Shown here: piece by piece, positions 1 through 5,419 of the stretch | Position numbering within the stretch: position 1 is the stretch's first letter | Layout of the letters: each line of letters starts with the position of its first letter | Origin: Oscillospiraceae bacterium | GTDB taxonomy: Bacteria; Bacillota; Clostridia; Oscillospirales; Oscillospiraceae | Direction of reading: 5' to 3' | DNA length: 5,419 nt | Assembly (NCBI GenBank): GCA_902766215.1 | Contig: CACXCV010000005.1 | Span: 1 to 5,419 of the forward strand | The notes under the pieces: model-generated | The model's database searches: none | The model's input: the letters and a program-made list of their open reading frames with translations, nothing else | Told to the model about the DNA's origin: nothing | Position numbers and translations under genes: made by a program

Positions 1-355
1 CGCGGCAGCCCATGGCCAGCACGATGCTCTCGGCCTGCAGCACCTCATAGCCCTGCGGGCCGGAGCAGATGACCTGACGGCTGTCGGTAAGCTGCAGCAC
101 CATGGTGTCGCAGCGCACCTCCACCCCCGTCTGGGCCAGCTGGTCGATAAACCGCCCGGCATATTCCGGGCCGGTGAGTTCTTCCTTGAAGTGGGTCAGG
201 CCAAAGCCGTTGTGGATGCACTGGTTCAGGATGCCGCCCAGCACCTGGTCGCGCTCGATCACCAGCACGCTGCGCAGGCCAGCCTCCCAGGCGGCGCAGG
301 CCGCCGCCAATCCGGCCGGGCCGCCGCCGATGACAATCAGCTGATAGGTTTTCAT
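1..355 (-). CDS. FAD-dependent oxidoreductase, GlpB-position partner flavoprotein (partial, C-terminus off the left edge)
   Basis: The gene reads leftward and only its first 118 residues are in the window. It opens MKTYQLIVIGGGPAG, a Rossmann FAD-binding site (GGGPAG at residues 10-15). An acidic residue (E34) closes the second beta strand, as expected for binding the FAD ribose. The stretch LGGILNQCIHNGFGL (residues 39-53) followed by EELTGPEYA is what I recall from the clostridial pyridine-nucleotide-disulfide-type oxidoreductase encoded next to GlpA-like dehydrogenases. The visible part ends near VLAMGCR, a typical strand before the inserted NAD-binding domain. Its ATG overlaps the stop of the upstream gene (ATGA, 352-355), so the two are translationally coupled and probably form one complex. 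The likely role is passing electrons from glycerol-3-phosphate oxidation to an acceptor, but substrate and acceptor cannot be read from this fragment. A DUF1667 protein gene often follows in such operons and would lie outside the window. Confidence 0.88.
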   Translation of the reverse strand, partial: MKTYQLIVIGGGPAGLAAACAAWEAGLRSVLVIERDQVLGGILNQCIHNGFGLTHFKEELTGPEYAGRFIDQLAQTGVEVRCDTMVLQLTDSRQVICSGPQGYEVLQAESIVLAMGCR

Positions 356-1794
356 GCCATGCCTCCCATCTTTGTCTCGCCGGTCAGCAGCTCGCTGCCC
401 GGATCCTCCAGGCAGACCTCCAGCGGGTCAATGCAAAGCTCGCGGGCAATCAGCTCGTGAACGCGCGGCGAGCAGAAGCCGCCCTGGCAGCGGCCCATGC
501 CCGCGCCCACGCGGCGCTTGACCGCATTGATGCTCCGCGGCGGGATTGGGCGGTGCAGCGCCGCCAGAATGTCGCCCTCGGTGACGGTCTGGCAGCGGCA
601 GATCACCCGGCCATAGGCCGGCTCGCGGGCAATCAGCGCGGCGCGCTCTGCATCCGAAAGCTCGTTAAAGCGGAATTTCTCCCGGCGGTCGCAGAACGAC
701 GCCTTCTTTTTCAGCGCCAGTCCCGCCTGCTCCAGCAGCTGCACGGCATAGCGCGCCACCGCCGGGGCCGCCGACAGACCCGGCGACTTCATCCCCGCCA
801 GGTCGATCAGGTGCGGATAGGTCTCGCTGCGCTCAATGCGGAACTCGTCCCGGTCGGAGTTGGCGCGGATCCCGGCAAAGTTGCGGATGTTTGCCGCCAG
901 ATTCAGCCCCGGCACGCTGCGCCGGGCGGCGGACTCGATATAAGCCAGGCCGCTGGCCGTGACCTGGCAGTTGTCCGGGTCGTCGGTCGACGCGGCGTTG
1001 GGGCCGACAATCAGGTTGCCATGCACCGTGGGCGCCACCAGCACGCCCTTGCCCAGCTCGTTGGGGCACTGGAAGATGACGGAATGCACCGTCTCCCCCT
1101 CGGAATGATCCAGCAGAAAATATTCGCCCCGGCTGGGCTGAATGACATAATCGGGCGCTTCTGCCATGCCGCGCACGGCCGCCGCCTCTACCCCGGCGGC
1201 GCAGACCAGATACTGTGCCTCCACCGTGCCCCGGCTGGTGCGAATTGCAAAGCCGAAGTCCGTCGGCTCAATGCCGGTTACGCGCGTTTGCAGCTGCAGA
1301 TCGACCCCGTTGACCACGGCCATCTCAGCCATGGCCGTGGCATATTCCCACGGGTCGATAATCCCGGCGCTGGGCGCCCAGAGGCTGCCGCACACCTGCT
1401 CGGACAGCCGCGGCTCACGGGCCAGCGTCTCCTCGCGGCTGAGCAGCCGGATGCCCGGCACCCCGTTGGCCACGCCGCGCTGATACAGCGCCTGAATCCG
1501 TTCCAGATCGTCCTCTGACAGCGCCAGCACCAGCGAACCGACCCGCCGGAACGGCACAGAAAGCTTTTCAGCAATCTCGCCGGCCAGACGGTTGCCCTCC
1601 ACATTCAGCCGGGCCATCAGCGTGCCGGGTGCGGGATCATATCCGGCGTGGATAATGGCGCTGTTGGCCTTGGTCGTGCCCACAGCCACGTCGGCATGCT
1701 GCTCCAGCACGGCAACCTTCAGCTGATACTGCGACAGGGAGTATGCCACGGCCGCGCCGATGACGCCGCAGCCGATGACCGCTACATCCACCAT
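352..1794 (-). CDS. NAD(P)/FAD-dependent oxidoreductase, anaerobic glycerol-3-phosphate dehydrogenase GlpA-like, with BFD-type [2Fe-2S] domain
   Basis: This is a complete 480-residue protein. Residues 1-30 form a Rossmann FAD site (GCGVIG at 8-13, ending in E31). Next comes GTTKANSAIIHAGYD (39-53), a conserved block of the GlpA/GlpO-like DAO fold, and the DAO domain runs to about residue 355 with FAGIRAN at 306-312. The C-terminal 90 residues form a BFD-type [2Fe-2S] domain with cysteines C399, C401, C436 and C441 (CxC, then CxxxxC), as in E. coli GlpA. The probable reaction is oxidation of sn-glycerol-3-phosphate to dihydroxyacetone phosphate in the cytoplasm, passing electrons through the iron-sulfur cluster to the overlapping partner flavoprotein. 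The ATG at 1794 is chosen because AAGGGGG lies 7 bases upstream. The divergent glpK supports the glycerol-3-phosphate role. Some related proteins are annotated only as generic L-2-hydroxyglutarate or amino acid oxidases, so the exact substrate is inferred from context. Confidence 0.9.
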   Translation of the reverse strand: MVDVAVIGCGVIGAAVAYSLSQYQLKVAVLEQHADVAVGTTKANSAIIHAGYDPAPGTLMARLNVEGNRLAGEIAEKLSVPFRRVGSLVLALSEDDLERIQALYQRGVANGVPGIRLLSREETLAREPRLSEQVCGSLWAPSAGIIDPWEYATAMAEMAVVNGVDLQLQTRVTGIEPTDFGFAIRTSRGTVEAQYLVCAAGVEAAAVRGMAEAPDYVIQPSRGEYFLLDHSEGETVHSVIFQCPNELGKGVLVAPTVHGNLIVGPNAASTDDPDNCQVTASGLAYIESAARRSVPGLNLAANIRNFAGIRANSDRDEFRIERSETYPHLIDLAGMKSPGLSAAPAVARYAVQLLEQAGLALKKKASFCDRREKFRFNELSDAERAALIAREPAYGRVICRCQTVTEGDILAALHRPIPPRSINAVKRRVGAGMGRCQGGFCSPRVHELIARELCIDPLEVCLEDPGSELLTGETKMGGMA

Positions 1795-1801
1795 GTTTTT
1801 T

Positions 1802-1808
1802 CCCCCTT
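1802..1808 (-). promoter_or_regulatory. Ribosome binding site of the GlpA-like gene
   Basis: Read on the minus strand, AAGGGGG sits 7 bases before the ATG at 1794. It fixes that start, and no other in-frame start upstream has a comparable site. Confidence 0.8.
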
Positions 1809-1829
1809 ATTCTTAGAAACACGGCCATT

Positions 1830-1856
1830 CGTTTAGATTTTTTTGATAACTAAACG
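1830..1856. repeat. Inverted repeat in the divergent region, candidate operator or leader hairpin
   Basis: CGTTTAG (1830-1836) is repeated as CTAAACG (1850-1856) with a 13-base A/T-rich spacer containing seven T. The arms are perfect over 7 bases. The repeat lies about 20-46 bases downstream of the predicted leftward transcription start, so it could be a repressor operator or an RNA stem in the leader of the flavoprotein operon. No run of T follows either arm in either direction, which argues against a simple terminator. The right arm overlaps a near-palindrome CTAAACGTTAAG (1850-1861, 10 of 12 symmetric). The binding protein is not identifiable from the sequence. Confidence 0.5.
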
Positions 1857-1882
1857 TTAAGGATAGCCTTTTCTTACAGATG

Positions 1883-1891
1883 ATTATACCA
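1883..1891 (-). promoter_or_regulatory. Leftward promoter: extended -10 element TGGTATAAT
   Basis: On the minus strand TATAAT occupies 1888-1883, a perfect sigma-A type -10, and is preceded by TGG (1891-1889), giving the TGn extended -10 motif. Transcription would start near 1876, leaving a leader of about 80 bases before the GlpA-like ATG. There is no good -35 at 16-18 bases. TTGACA on the same strand (1919-1914) is 25 bases away, too far for a normal spacer. An extended -10 can work without a good -35, so the assignment is still plausible. Confidence 0.65.
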
Positions 1892-1914
1892 CAAAACTCC
1901 GTGCAATAACATGT

Positions 1915-1925
1915 GTCAAATTGAC
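1915..1925. promoter_or_regulatory. Palindrome GTCAA-A-TTGAC between the divergent genes, candidate operator or back-to-back -35 elements
   Basis: The 11-base site has perfect 5-base arms around a single central A. It contains TTGACT on the plus strand (1921-1926) and, with the flanking base, TTGACA on the minus strand (1919-1914), so both directions carry a -35-like hexamer. Neither is followed by a good -10 at standard spacing: rightward the next candidates (TGTATT at 1948 or 1957) are too far, and leftward TATAAT is 25 bases away. It may therefore be a regulator site placed to control both genes rather than a true -35 pair. A short palindrome in AT-rich DNA can also arise by chance. Confidence 0.4.
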
Positions 1926-1935
1926 TGAATCTTAT

Positions 1936-1964
1936 TTGCAATTTTCGTGTATTTGCTGTATTTT
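1936..1964 (+). promoter_or_regulatory. Weak candidate promoter for glpK
   Basis: TTGCAA (1936-1941) and TATTTT (1959-1964) are 17 bases apart and each matches 4 of 6 consensus positions. If used, transcription would begin about 11 bases before the glpK ATG, leaving almost no room upstream of the ribosome site. I list it as the best-spaced pair I can find, not as a convincing promoter. Confidence 0.2.
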
Positions 1965-1968
1965 ATAG

Positions 1969-1978
1969 AAGAGGTGAT
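1969..1978 (+). promoter_or_regulatory. Ribosome binding site of glpK
   Basis: AAGAGGTGAT contains GAGGTG (1971-1976), 5 bases before the ATG at 1982. It is a strong match to the 16S rRNA tail and fixes the glpK start. Confidence 0.85.
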
Positions 1979-1981
1979 TGT

Positions 1982-3475
1982 ATGAAGCGCTATCTGATTG
2001 CATTGGATCAGGGAACCACCAGCAGCCGGGCCATTGTGTTCGACCGTGAGTTTCACATTCTCTCGCAGGCCCAGATTGAGTTTCCGCAGCTGTATCCCCA
2101 CCCGGGCTGGGTGGAACACGACCCCATGGAGCTGTTTATCAGCCAGTATAACGCCATGATGGAGGCCTATCTCAAATCCGGTGTGCCGGCCGCGGAGATT
2201 GCCGCCATCGGCATCACCAATCAGCGGGAATCCACTCTGGTGTGGAACCGTAAAACGGGCCAGCCGGTTTCCAATGCCATTGTCTGGCAGTGCCGCCGAA
2301 CGGCCGACCGCTGCCGCCGCCTGCAGGAGGAGCCGGGCTTTGTCCAGGTGGTGCGCGAGACGACCGGCCTGCCCATCGACGCCTATTTTTCCGCCACCAA
2401 AATCCAGTGGATTCTTGAAAATGTCCCCGGCGCCCGGGCCATGGCCGAAAACGGCGAGCTGTGCTTCGGCACCGTGGACAGCTGGCTGATCTGGAAGCTG
2501 ACCGGCGGGGCGCGGCACGTGACCGACCACACCAACGCCAGCCGCACCATGCTCTATAACATCCACACCCGCCAGTGGGACGAGGGGCTGTGCCGCCGGC
2601 TGAACATTCCCATGGCCATGCTGCCCCAGGTGCAGCCCTCCGGCTCGATCTATGGCGCCGTCCAGCTGGACGGGGCTGAGATCCCCATTGCCGGCGTGGC
2701 CGGCGACCAGCAGGCGGCGCTGTTCGGCCAGGGCTGCTATGGCCCCGGCCAGGTAAAGAATACATACGGCACCGGCTGCTTTCTGCTGATGAACACCGGC
2801 AGCGAGCCGGTGCGCAGCCGGCACGGGCTGATTACCACGCTGGCCGCCTCCCGCCCGGGGCAGAATCAGTATGTGCTGGAGGGCAGCGTGTTCACCGGCG
2901 GCGCGGTGATTCAGTGGCTGCGTGATGAGATGCATCTGATTGAAAAGTCCTCCGACGCGGAATACTATGCCTCCCAGGTGCCGGACACAGGCGGGGTGTA
3001 TTTCGTCCCGGCCTTCACCGGTCTGGGAGCGCCCCGCTGGGACATGTACGCCCGGGGTACCATTGTGGGCCTGACCCGCGGCACCGGGCCGGCGCACATC
3101 ATCCGCGCCGCGCAGGAATCCATTGCCTATCAGAGCGCCGAGCTGGTGCGCGCCATGGAGCAGGACACCGGCATGCCGCTGCGCGAGCTGCGTGTGGACG
3201 GCGGCGCCAGCCGGGATGCGTTTCTGATGCAGTTTCAGGCGGACATTCTCAACCTGACCGTCCGCCGCCCCGTCATCCGCGAAACCACCGCCCTGGGCGC
3301 GGCCGGGCTGGCCGGCCTGACAGCGGGGCTGTGGAAGGACGAATCGGAGCTGGCCCGCCTGTGGTCCTGCGAGCGGGAATTCACGCCCAGGATGAGCCAG
3401 GCCGAGCGAAATGACAAGCTGCGCGGATGGAACAAGGCCGTCGGCCGCAGTCTGAATTGGGAGGAACAACAATGA
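1982..3475 (+). CDS. glpK: Glycerol kinase
   Basis: GlpK phosphorylates glycerol with ATP to sn-glycerol-3-phosphate in the cytoplasm, trapping glycerol that enters the cell. The 497-residue product matches the usual family length (about 500) and shows the FGGY-kinase landmarks in order: DQGTTSSRA (9-17, phosphate binding), NQRES (80-84, glycerol pocket), YFSATKIQW (135-143), NASRTMLYNIH (185-195), GVAGDQQAALFGQ (238-250, with D242 as catalytic base), KNTYGTGCF (259-267), FTGLGAPRWD (345-354) and RVDGGASRDAF (404-414, adenine side). All catalytic segments are intact. The loop before the catalytic base reads IYGAVQLDGAEIPIAG (223-238) and lacks the histidine that HPr phosphorylates in enterococcal and Bacillus GlpK. 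Its stop overlaps the next gene's start (ATGA), and it is divergent from a GlpA-like operon, consistent with a glycerol catabolism locus. Confidence 0.98.
   Translation: MKRYLIALDQGTTSSRAIVFDREFHILSQAQIEFPQLYPHPGWVEHDPMELFISQYNAMMEAYLKSGVPAAEIAAIGITNQRESTLVWNRKTGQPVSNAIVWQCRRTADRCRRLQEEPGFVQVVRETTGLPIDAYFSATKIQWILENVPGARAMAENGELCFGTVDSWLIWKLTGGARHVTDHTNASRTMLYNIHTRQWDEGLCRRLNIPMAMLPQVQPSGSIYGAVQLDGAEIPIAGVAGDQQAALFGQGCYGPGQVKNTYGTGCFLLMNTGSEPVRSRHGLITTLAASRPGQNQYVLEGSVFTGGAVIQWLRDEMHLIEKSSDAEYYASQVPDTGGVYFVPAFTGLGAPRWDMYARGTIVGLTRGTGPAHIIRAAQESIAYQSAELVRAMEQDTGMPLRELRVDGGASRDAFLMQFQADILNLTVRRPVIRETTALGAAGLAGLTAGLWKDESELARLWSCEREFTPRMSQAERNDKLRGWNKAVGRSLNWEEQQ
3459..3464 (+). promoter_or_regulatory. 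Ribosome binding site of the hydrolase, inside the end of glpK
   Basis: GGGAGG lies within the last codons of glpK, 7 bases before the ATG at 3472. This decides for that start over an in-frame ATG at 3427, which lies deeper inside glpK, has no such site, and would add 15 residues unlike the family N-terminus. Confidence 0.8.
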
Positions 3476-4374
3476 TCGACTGGATGGAGCTGACGCTGGA
3501 AAACGGGCGGCTGATGCACGGCTGCCGCTGGGAAATTGACGCGCCCCGGGCCGTCGTTGTGCTGGTTACCGGCATGATGGAGACCTCCGAGCGCTATGAC
3601 GACTTTGCGCGCTATCTCAACGGGCTGGGATGCAGCGTCTACTGCCTGGATCATTATGGCCAGGGGCGCAACTGCGTCAACCCGGACGAGCTGGGCGTCT
3701 GGCCGGAGGACGGCTTTCAGCAGAGCATTGACATGATCCGTCAGGAGGTGGCGCACGTCCGGCGCGAGGGGCTGCCGCTGTATCTGTTCGCCCACTCCAT
3801 GGGCTCTTACATTACGCAGGGGTATTTGCAGCAATACGGCGGCACGCTGGACCGCGTGGCGCTCTGCGGCAGCTGCGGCAAGCGCGCCGTCTCCCCTGTC
3901 GCGGCGGCGATTTCTGCCCACCGGGCCAGAATCCACGACCGCGACCGCTATCGGGACCAGTGGATGGATCACCTGATGTTCGGCGGGTATTGCCGCCGCT
4001 TTTCCCCGCAGCGCACGCCCTTTGACTGGCTCAGCCGCAACGAGCAGAATGTGGATCTCTATGTTGCCGACCCCAAGTGCGGCTATGTGGGCACCAGCGG
4101 CTTTTATGCCGAGTTTCTGCATGGGCTGAGCCGCCTGTGCCGGCCCGAGGGGCTGGCGCGGATTCCCGCCGCCCTGCCCATTCTGCTGATCTCCGGCACC
4201 GATGACCCGTCTACCGAATATGGGAAAGGGACGGCGCGGCTGGCGGATATGTATCGGAAATACCACCTGAACGTCCGGCTGAAGCTCTATCCCGGCCTGC
4301 GGCACGAGCTGCTGAACGAAACGGAAAAGGGTGAGGTCTACCGCGACGTGGCCGCGTTCTTCGGGCTGATTTGA
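3472..4374 (+). CDS. Alpha/beta hydrolase, monoacylglycerol lipase/lysophospholipase-like (Hydrolase_4, S33 type)
   Basis: This 300-residue serine hydrolase has no signal peptide or membrane segment, so it is probably cytoplasmic. The catalytic triad can be read: nucleophile S109 in FAHSMGS (106-112), acid D245 in SGTDDPST (241-248) and H278 in YPGLRHE (273-279). The N-terminal strand and oxyanion region reads LVTGMMETSERYDDFARYL (31-49) and continues to VYCLDHYGQGRN, the monoacylglycerol lipase/lysophospholipase pattern in which HG and DHRGHG are more usual. The stretch of about residues 125-230 would form the substrate-binding cap. The ATG overlaps the glpK stop by the ATGA arrangement, so the pair is cotranscribed and translationally coupled. 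From that I infer that it supplies glycerol to GlpK by cleaving an acylglycerol, lysophospholipid or other glycerol ester. The substrate is not visible in the sequence, and a general carboxylesterase is the main alternative. Confidence 0.88.
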   Translation: MIDWMELTLENGRLMHGCRWEIDAPRAVVVLVTGMMETSERYDDFARYLNGLGCSVYCLDHYGQGRNCVNPDELGVWPEDGFQQSIDMIRQEVAHVRREGLPLYLFAHSMGSYITQGYLQQYGGTLDRVALCGSCGKRAVSPVAAAISAHRARIHDRDRYRDQWMDHLMFGGYCRRFSPQRTPFDWLSRNEQNVDLYVADPKCGYVGTSGFYAEFLHGLSRLCRPEGLARIPAALPILLISGTDDPSTEYGKGTARLADMYRKYHLNVRLKLYPGLRHELLNETEKGEVYRDVAAFFGLI

Positions 4375-4380
4375 ATACAA

Positions 4381-4426
4381 CCGCGCAGCGGCTCCGCAAT
4401 GCGGAACCGCTGCGCGGGTTTTGTTT
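4381..4426 (+). terminator. Intrinsic terminator of the glpK-hydrolase operon, probably bidirectional
   Basis: CCGCGCAGCGG (4381-4391) pairs with CCGCTGCGCGG (4407-4417). An inner stem TCCGC/GCGGA (4393-4397 with 4401-4405) and an AAT loop complete a hairpin of 16 pairs with one C-A mismatch (4392/4406). GTTTTGTTT follows to 4426. It begins 6 bases after the hydrolase stop. In the opposite direction the mismatch becomes a G-U pair, giving 17 continuous pairs followed by TTGTATT, so it can also end tgt transcripts. Confidence 0.9.
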
Positions 4427-4439
4427 GTCAGTCCGGCGC

Positions 4440-5419
4440 TCAGATACGCTGATCCAGCCGCTGGGAATATTCGGCACGGAAGGCGGCAAACCGCCCCTCG
4501 TCCAGCGCCTGGCGCATCCGCAGGGTCAGCTGGTTGTAGAAATACAGGTTATGCATTACGCACAGCCGCATGGCCAGCATCTCCTCTGCCTTGAACAGGT
4601 GGCGGATATAGGCCCGGGTATAGCGCCGGCACACCGGGCAGTCGCACTGCGGGTCGATGGGCGATTCGTCCAGGGTATACTTGGCATTTTTCAGGTTGAT
4701 TGCCCCGTCCCAGGTGAACAGCCGTCCATGGCGGGCGTTGCGGGCGGGCATCACGCAGTCGAAAAAGTCCACGCCCCGGGCCACGCCCTCAATCAGGTTG
4801 CCGGGCGTGCCGACGCCCATGAGGTAGCGCGGCTTGTCCTTGGGCATAAAAGGCTCCACCGCCTCGATGATGCGGTACATCACCTCGGTGGACTCGCCCA
4901 CTGCCAGGCCGCCGATGGCATAGCCCGGCAGGTCCAGCGCGGCAATCTGCTTCATGTGCGCCACGCGCAGGTCTTCATAGTCGCCGCCCTGGTTGATGCC
5001 CCAGAGCACCTGACCAGGGTTGACCGCGTCCGGCAGGCTGCGCAGCCGCGCCTGCTCATCCCGGCAGCGAACCAGCCAGCGATAGGTGCGCTCGGCCGAG
5101 GCCCTGACATATTCCCGGGGCGACGGATTTTCCACGCACTCGTCAAAGGCCATCGCAATGTCGGAGCCCAGGGCCGACTGCACTGCCATGCTCTCCTCGG
5201 GACCCATGAAGATGGCGCGGCCGTCCACATGGGAGTGAAAATGTACACCCTCCTCGGTGATCTTGCGCAGGGATGCCAGCGAGAAGATCTGAAAGCCGCC
5301 GGAATCCGTCAAAATGGGCCGTTCCCACCGCATGAAGCGATGCAGGCCGCCCAGCGTCCGCACAACCTCCTCGCCGGGCCGGACGTGGAGGTGGTAGGTG
5401 TTCGACAGCTCGATCTGGC
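4440..5419 (-). CDS. tgt: Queuine/preQ1 tRNA-ribosyltransferase (tRNA-guanine transglycosylase), start beyond the right edge
   Basis: Bacterial Tgt exchanges guanine 34 in the anticodon of tRNAs for Asp, Asn, His and Tyr with preQ1, a step in queuosine synthesis. About 325 residues are visible, running leftward from QIELSNTYHLHVRPGEEV. Comparison with E. coli Tgt suggests about 50 N-terminal residues are missing beyond the edge. Conserved parts, numbered from the first visible residue: TDSGGFQIFSL (37-47, catalytic D38), WGINQGG (139-145), GGLAVGE (169-175, base recognition) and FFDCVMPARNARHG (218-231, nucleophile D220 and the tRNA-recognition loop). The zinc site is C258, C260, C263 and H289. 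A GTG at 5363 is internal, since homology continues upstream. The gene is convergent with the hydrolase. The queA and yajC genes often found beside tgt are not visible, and yajC is not the next gene downstream. Confidence 0.97.
   Translation of the reverse strand, partial: QIELSNTYHLHVRPGEEVVRTLGGLHRFMRWERPILTDSGGFQIFSLASLRKITEEGVHFHSHVDGRAIFMGPEESMAVQSALGSDIAMAFDECVENPSPREYVRASAERTYRWLVRCRDEQARLRSLPDAVNPGQVLWGINQGGDYEDLRVAHMKQIAALDLPGYAIGGLAVGESTEVMYRIIEAVEPFMPKDKPRYLMGVGTPGNLIEGVARGVDFFDCVMPARNARHGRLFTWDGAINLKNAKYTLDESPIDPQCDCPVCRRYTRAYIRHLFKAEEMLAMRLCVMHNLYFYNQLTLRMRQALDEGRFAAFRAEYSQRLDQRI

Noticed and set aside
457..1518. A 353-codon open frame on the plus strand opposite the GlpA-like gene
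   Set aside because: It is antisense to a complete flavoprotein gene, its composition is rich in A, R, H and L, and no family motif is visible. It is a shadow of GC-rich coding sequence.
1848..1862. Possible catabolite-responsive element (cre) centred on the CG at 1855-1856
   Set aside because: The central CG and the flanking AA fit, but the outer TG and CA positions of the consensus do not match on either strand.
1859..1870. Small terminator-like palindrome AAGG-ATAG-CCTT followed by TTC
   Set aside because: The arms are only 4 pairs, too weak for a terminator, and the T-run is short.
1888..1914. TTGACA (minus strand, 1919-1914) as the -35 partner of TATAAT (1888-1883)
   Set aside because: The spacer would be 25 bases, well outside the 16-18 base range. 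The extended -10 is a better explanation for leftward transcription.
1916..3472. A 518-codon open frame on the minus strand covering the whole of glpK
   Set aside because: It is exactly antisense to an unmistakable glycerol kinase. Its translation is low-complexity (rich in G, A, H, Q, P), shows no recognisable domain, and is explained by GC-rich codon use suppressing stops in the opposite frame.
3235..4380. A 381-codon open frame on the minus strand opposite the hydrolase
   Set aside because: It spans the glpK-hydrolase junction in antisense and has no recognisable domain, so it is a shadow of the real genes.
5361..5363. GTG at 5363 as the start of tgt
   Set aside because: Conserved Tgt sequence (NTYHL, RPGEE) continues upstream of it to the window edge, so it is an internal valine codon.

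Overview
The window is a GC-rich stretch with tightly packed genes and one AT-rich divergent intergenic region. Strong Shine-Dalgarno sites (AAGGGGG, GAGGTG, GGGAGG), ATGA stop/start overlaps and the protein types point to an anaerobic Firmicute of class Clostridia. A GC-rich Oscillospiraceae/Ruminococcaceae-type gut bacterium is my best guess. That placement is inferred from style and protein wording, not from a database search.

Layout. Positions 1-1794 (minus strand) hold two overlapping flavoprotein genes. The first is a GlpA-like FAD oxidoreductase with a C-terminal BFD-type [2Fe-2S] domain. It is followed, with an ATGA overlap, by the N-terminal 118 residues of a second FAD/pyridine-nucleotide-type oxidoreductase that runs off the left edge. 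Positions 1795-1981 are an AT-rich divergent control region with an extended -10 promoter facing left, two inverted repeats and a less clear rightward promoter. Positions 1982-4374 (plus strand) hold glycerol kinase (glpK), coupled by another ATGA overlap to a 300-residue alpha/beta hydrolase of the monoacylglycerol lipase/lysophospholipase type. A strong hairpin at 4381-4417 then separates this pair from a convergent gene. Positions 4440-5419 (minus strand) hold tRNA-guanine transglycosylase (tgt), with its start beyond the right edge.

How it works together. The central part reads as a glycerol catabolism locus. The hydrolase could release glycerol from acylglycerols or lysophospholipid-type esters. 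GlpK would convert glycerol to sn-glycerol-3-phosphate, and the leftward flavoproteins would oxidise that to dihydroxyacetone phosphate under anaerobic conditions. The step from glycerol to glycerol-3-phosphate is well supported. The dehydrogenase assignment rests on family resemblance. The hydrolase's place in the pathway is an inference from its translational coupling to glpK. tgt is an unrelated housekeeping neighbour for queuosine tRNA modification.

I saw no tRNA, rRNA, CRISPR array, insertion sequence or attachment site. The region is mostly conventional. The points most worth a second look are the hydrolase-glpK coupling, the apparent loss of the HPr-phosphorylation histidine in GlpK, and the palindromes in the divergent control region.
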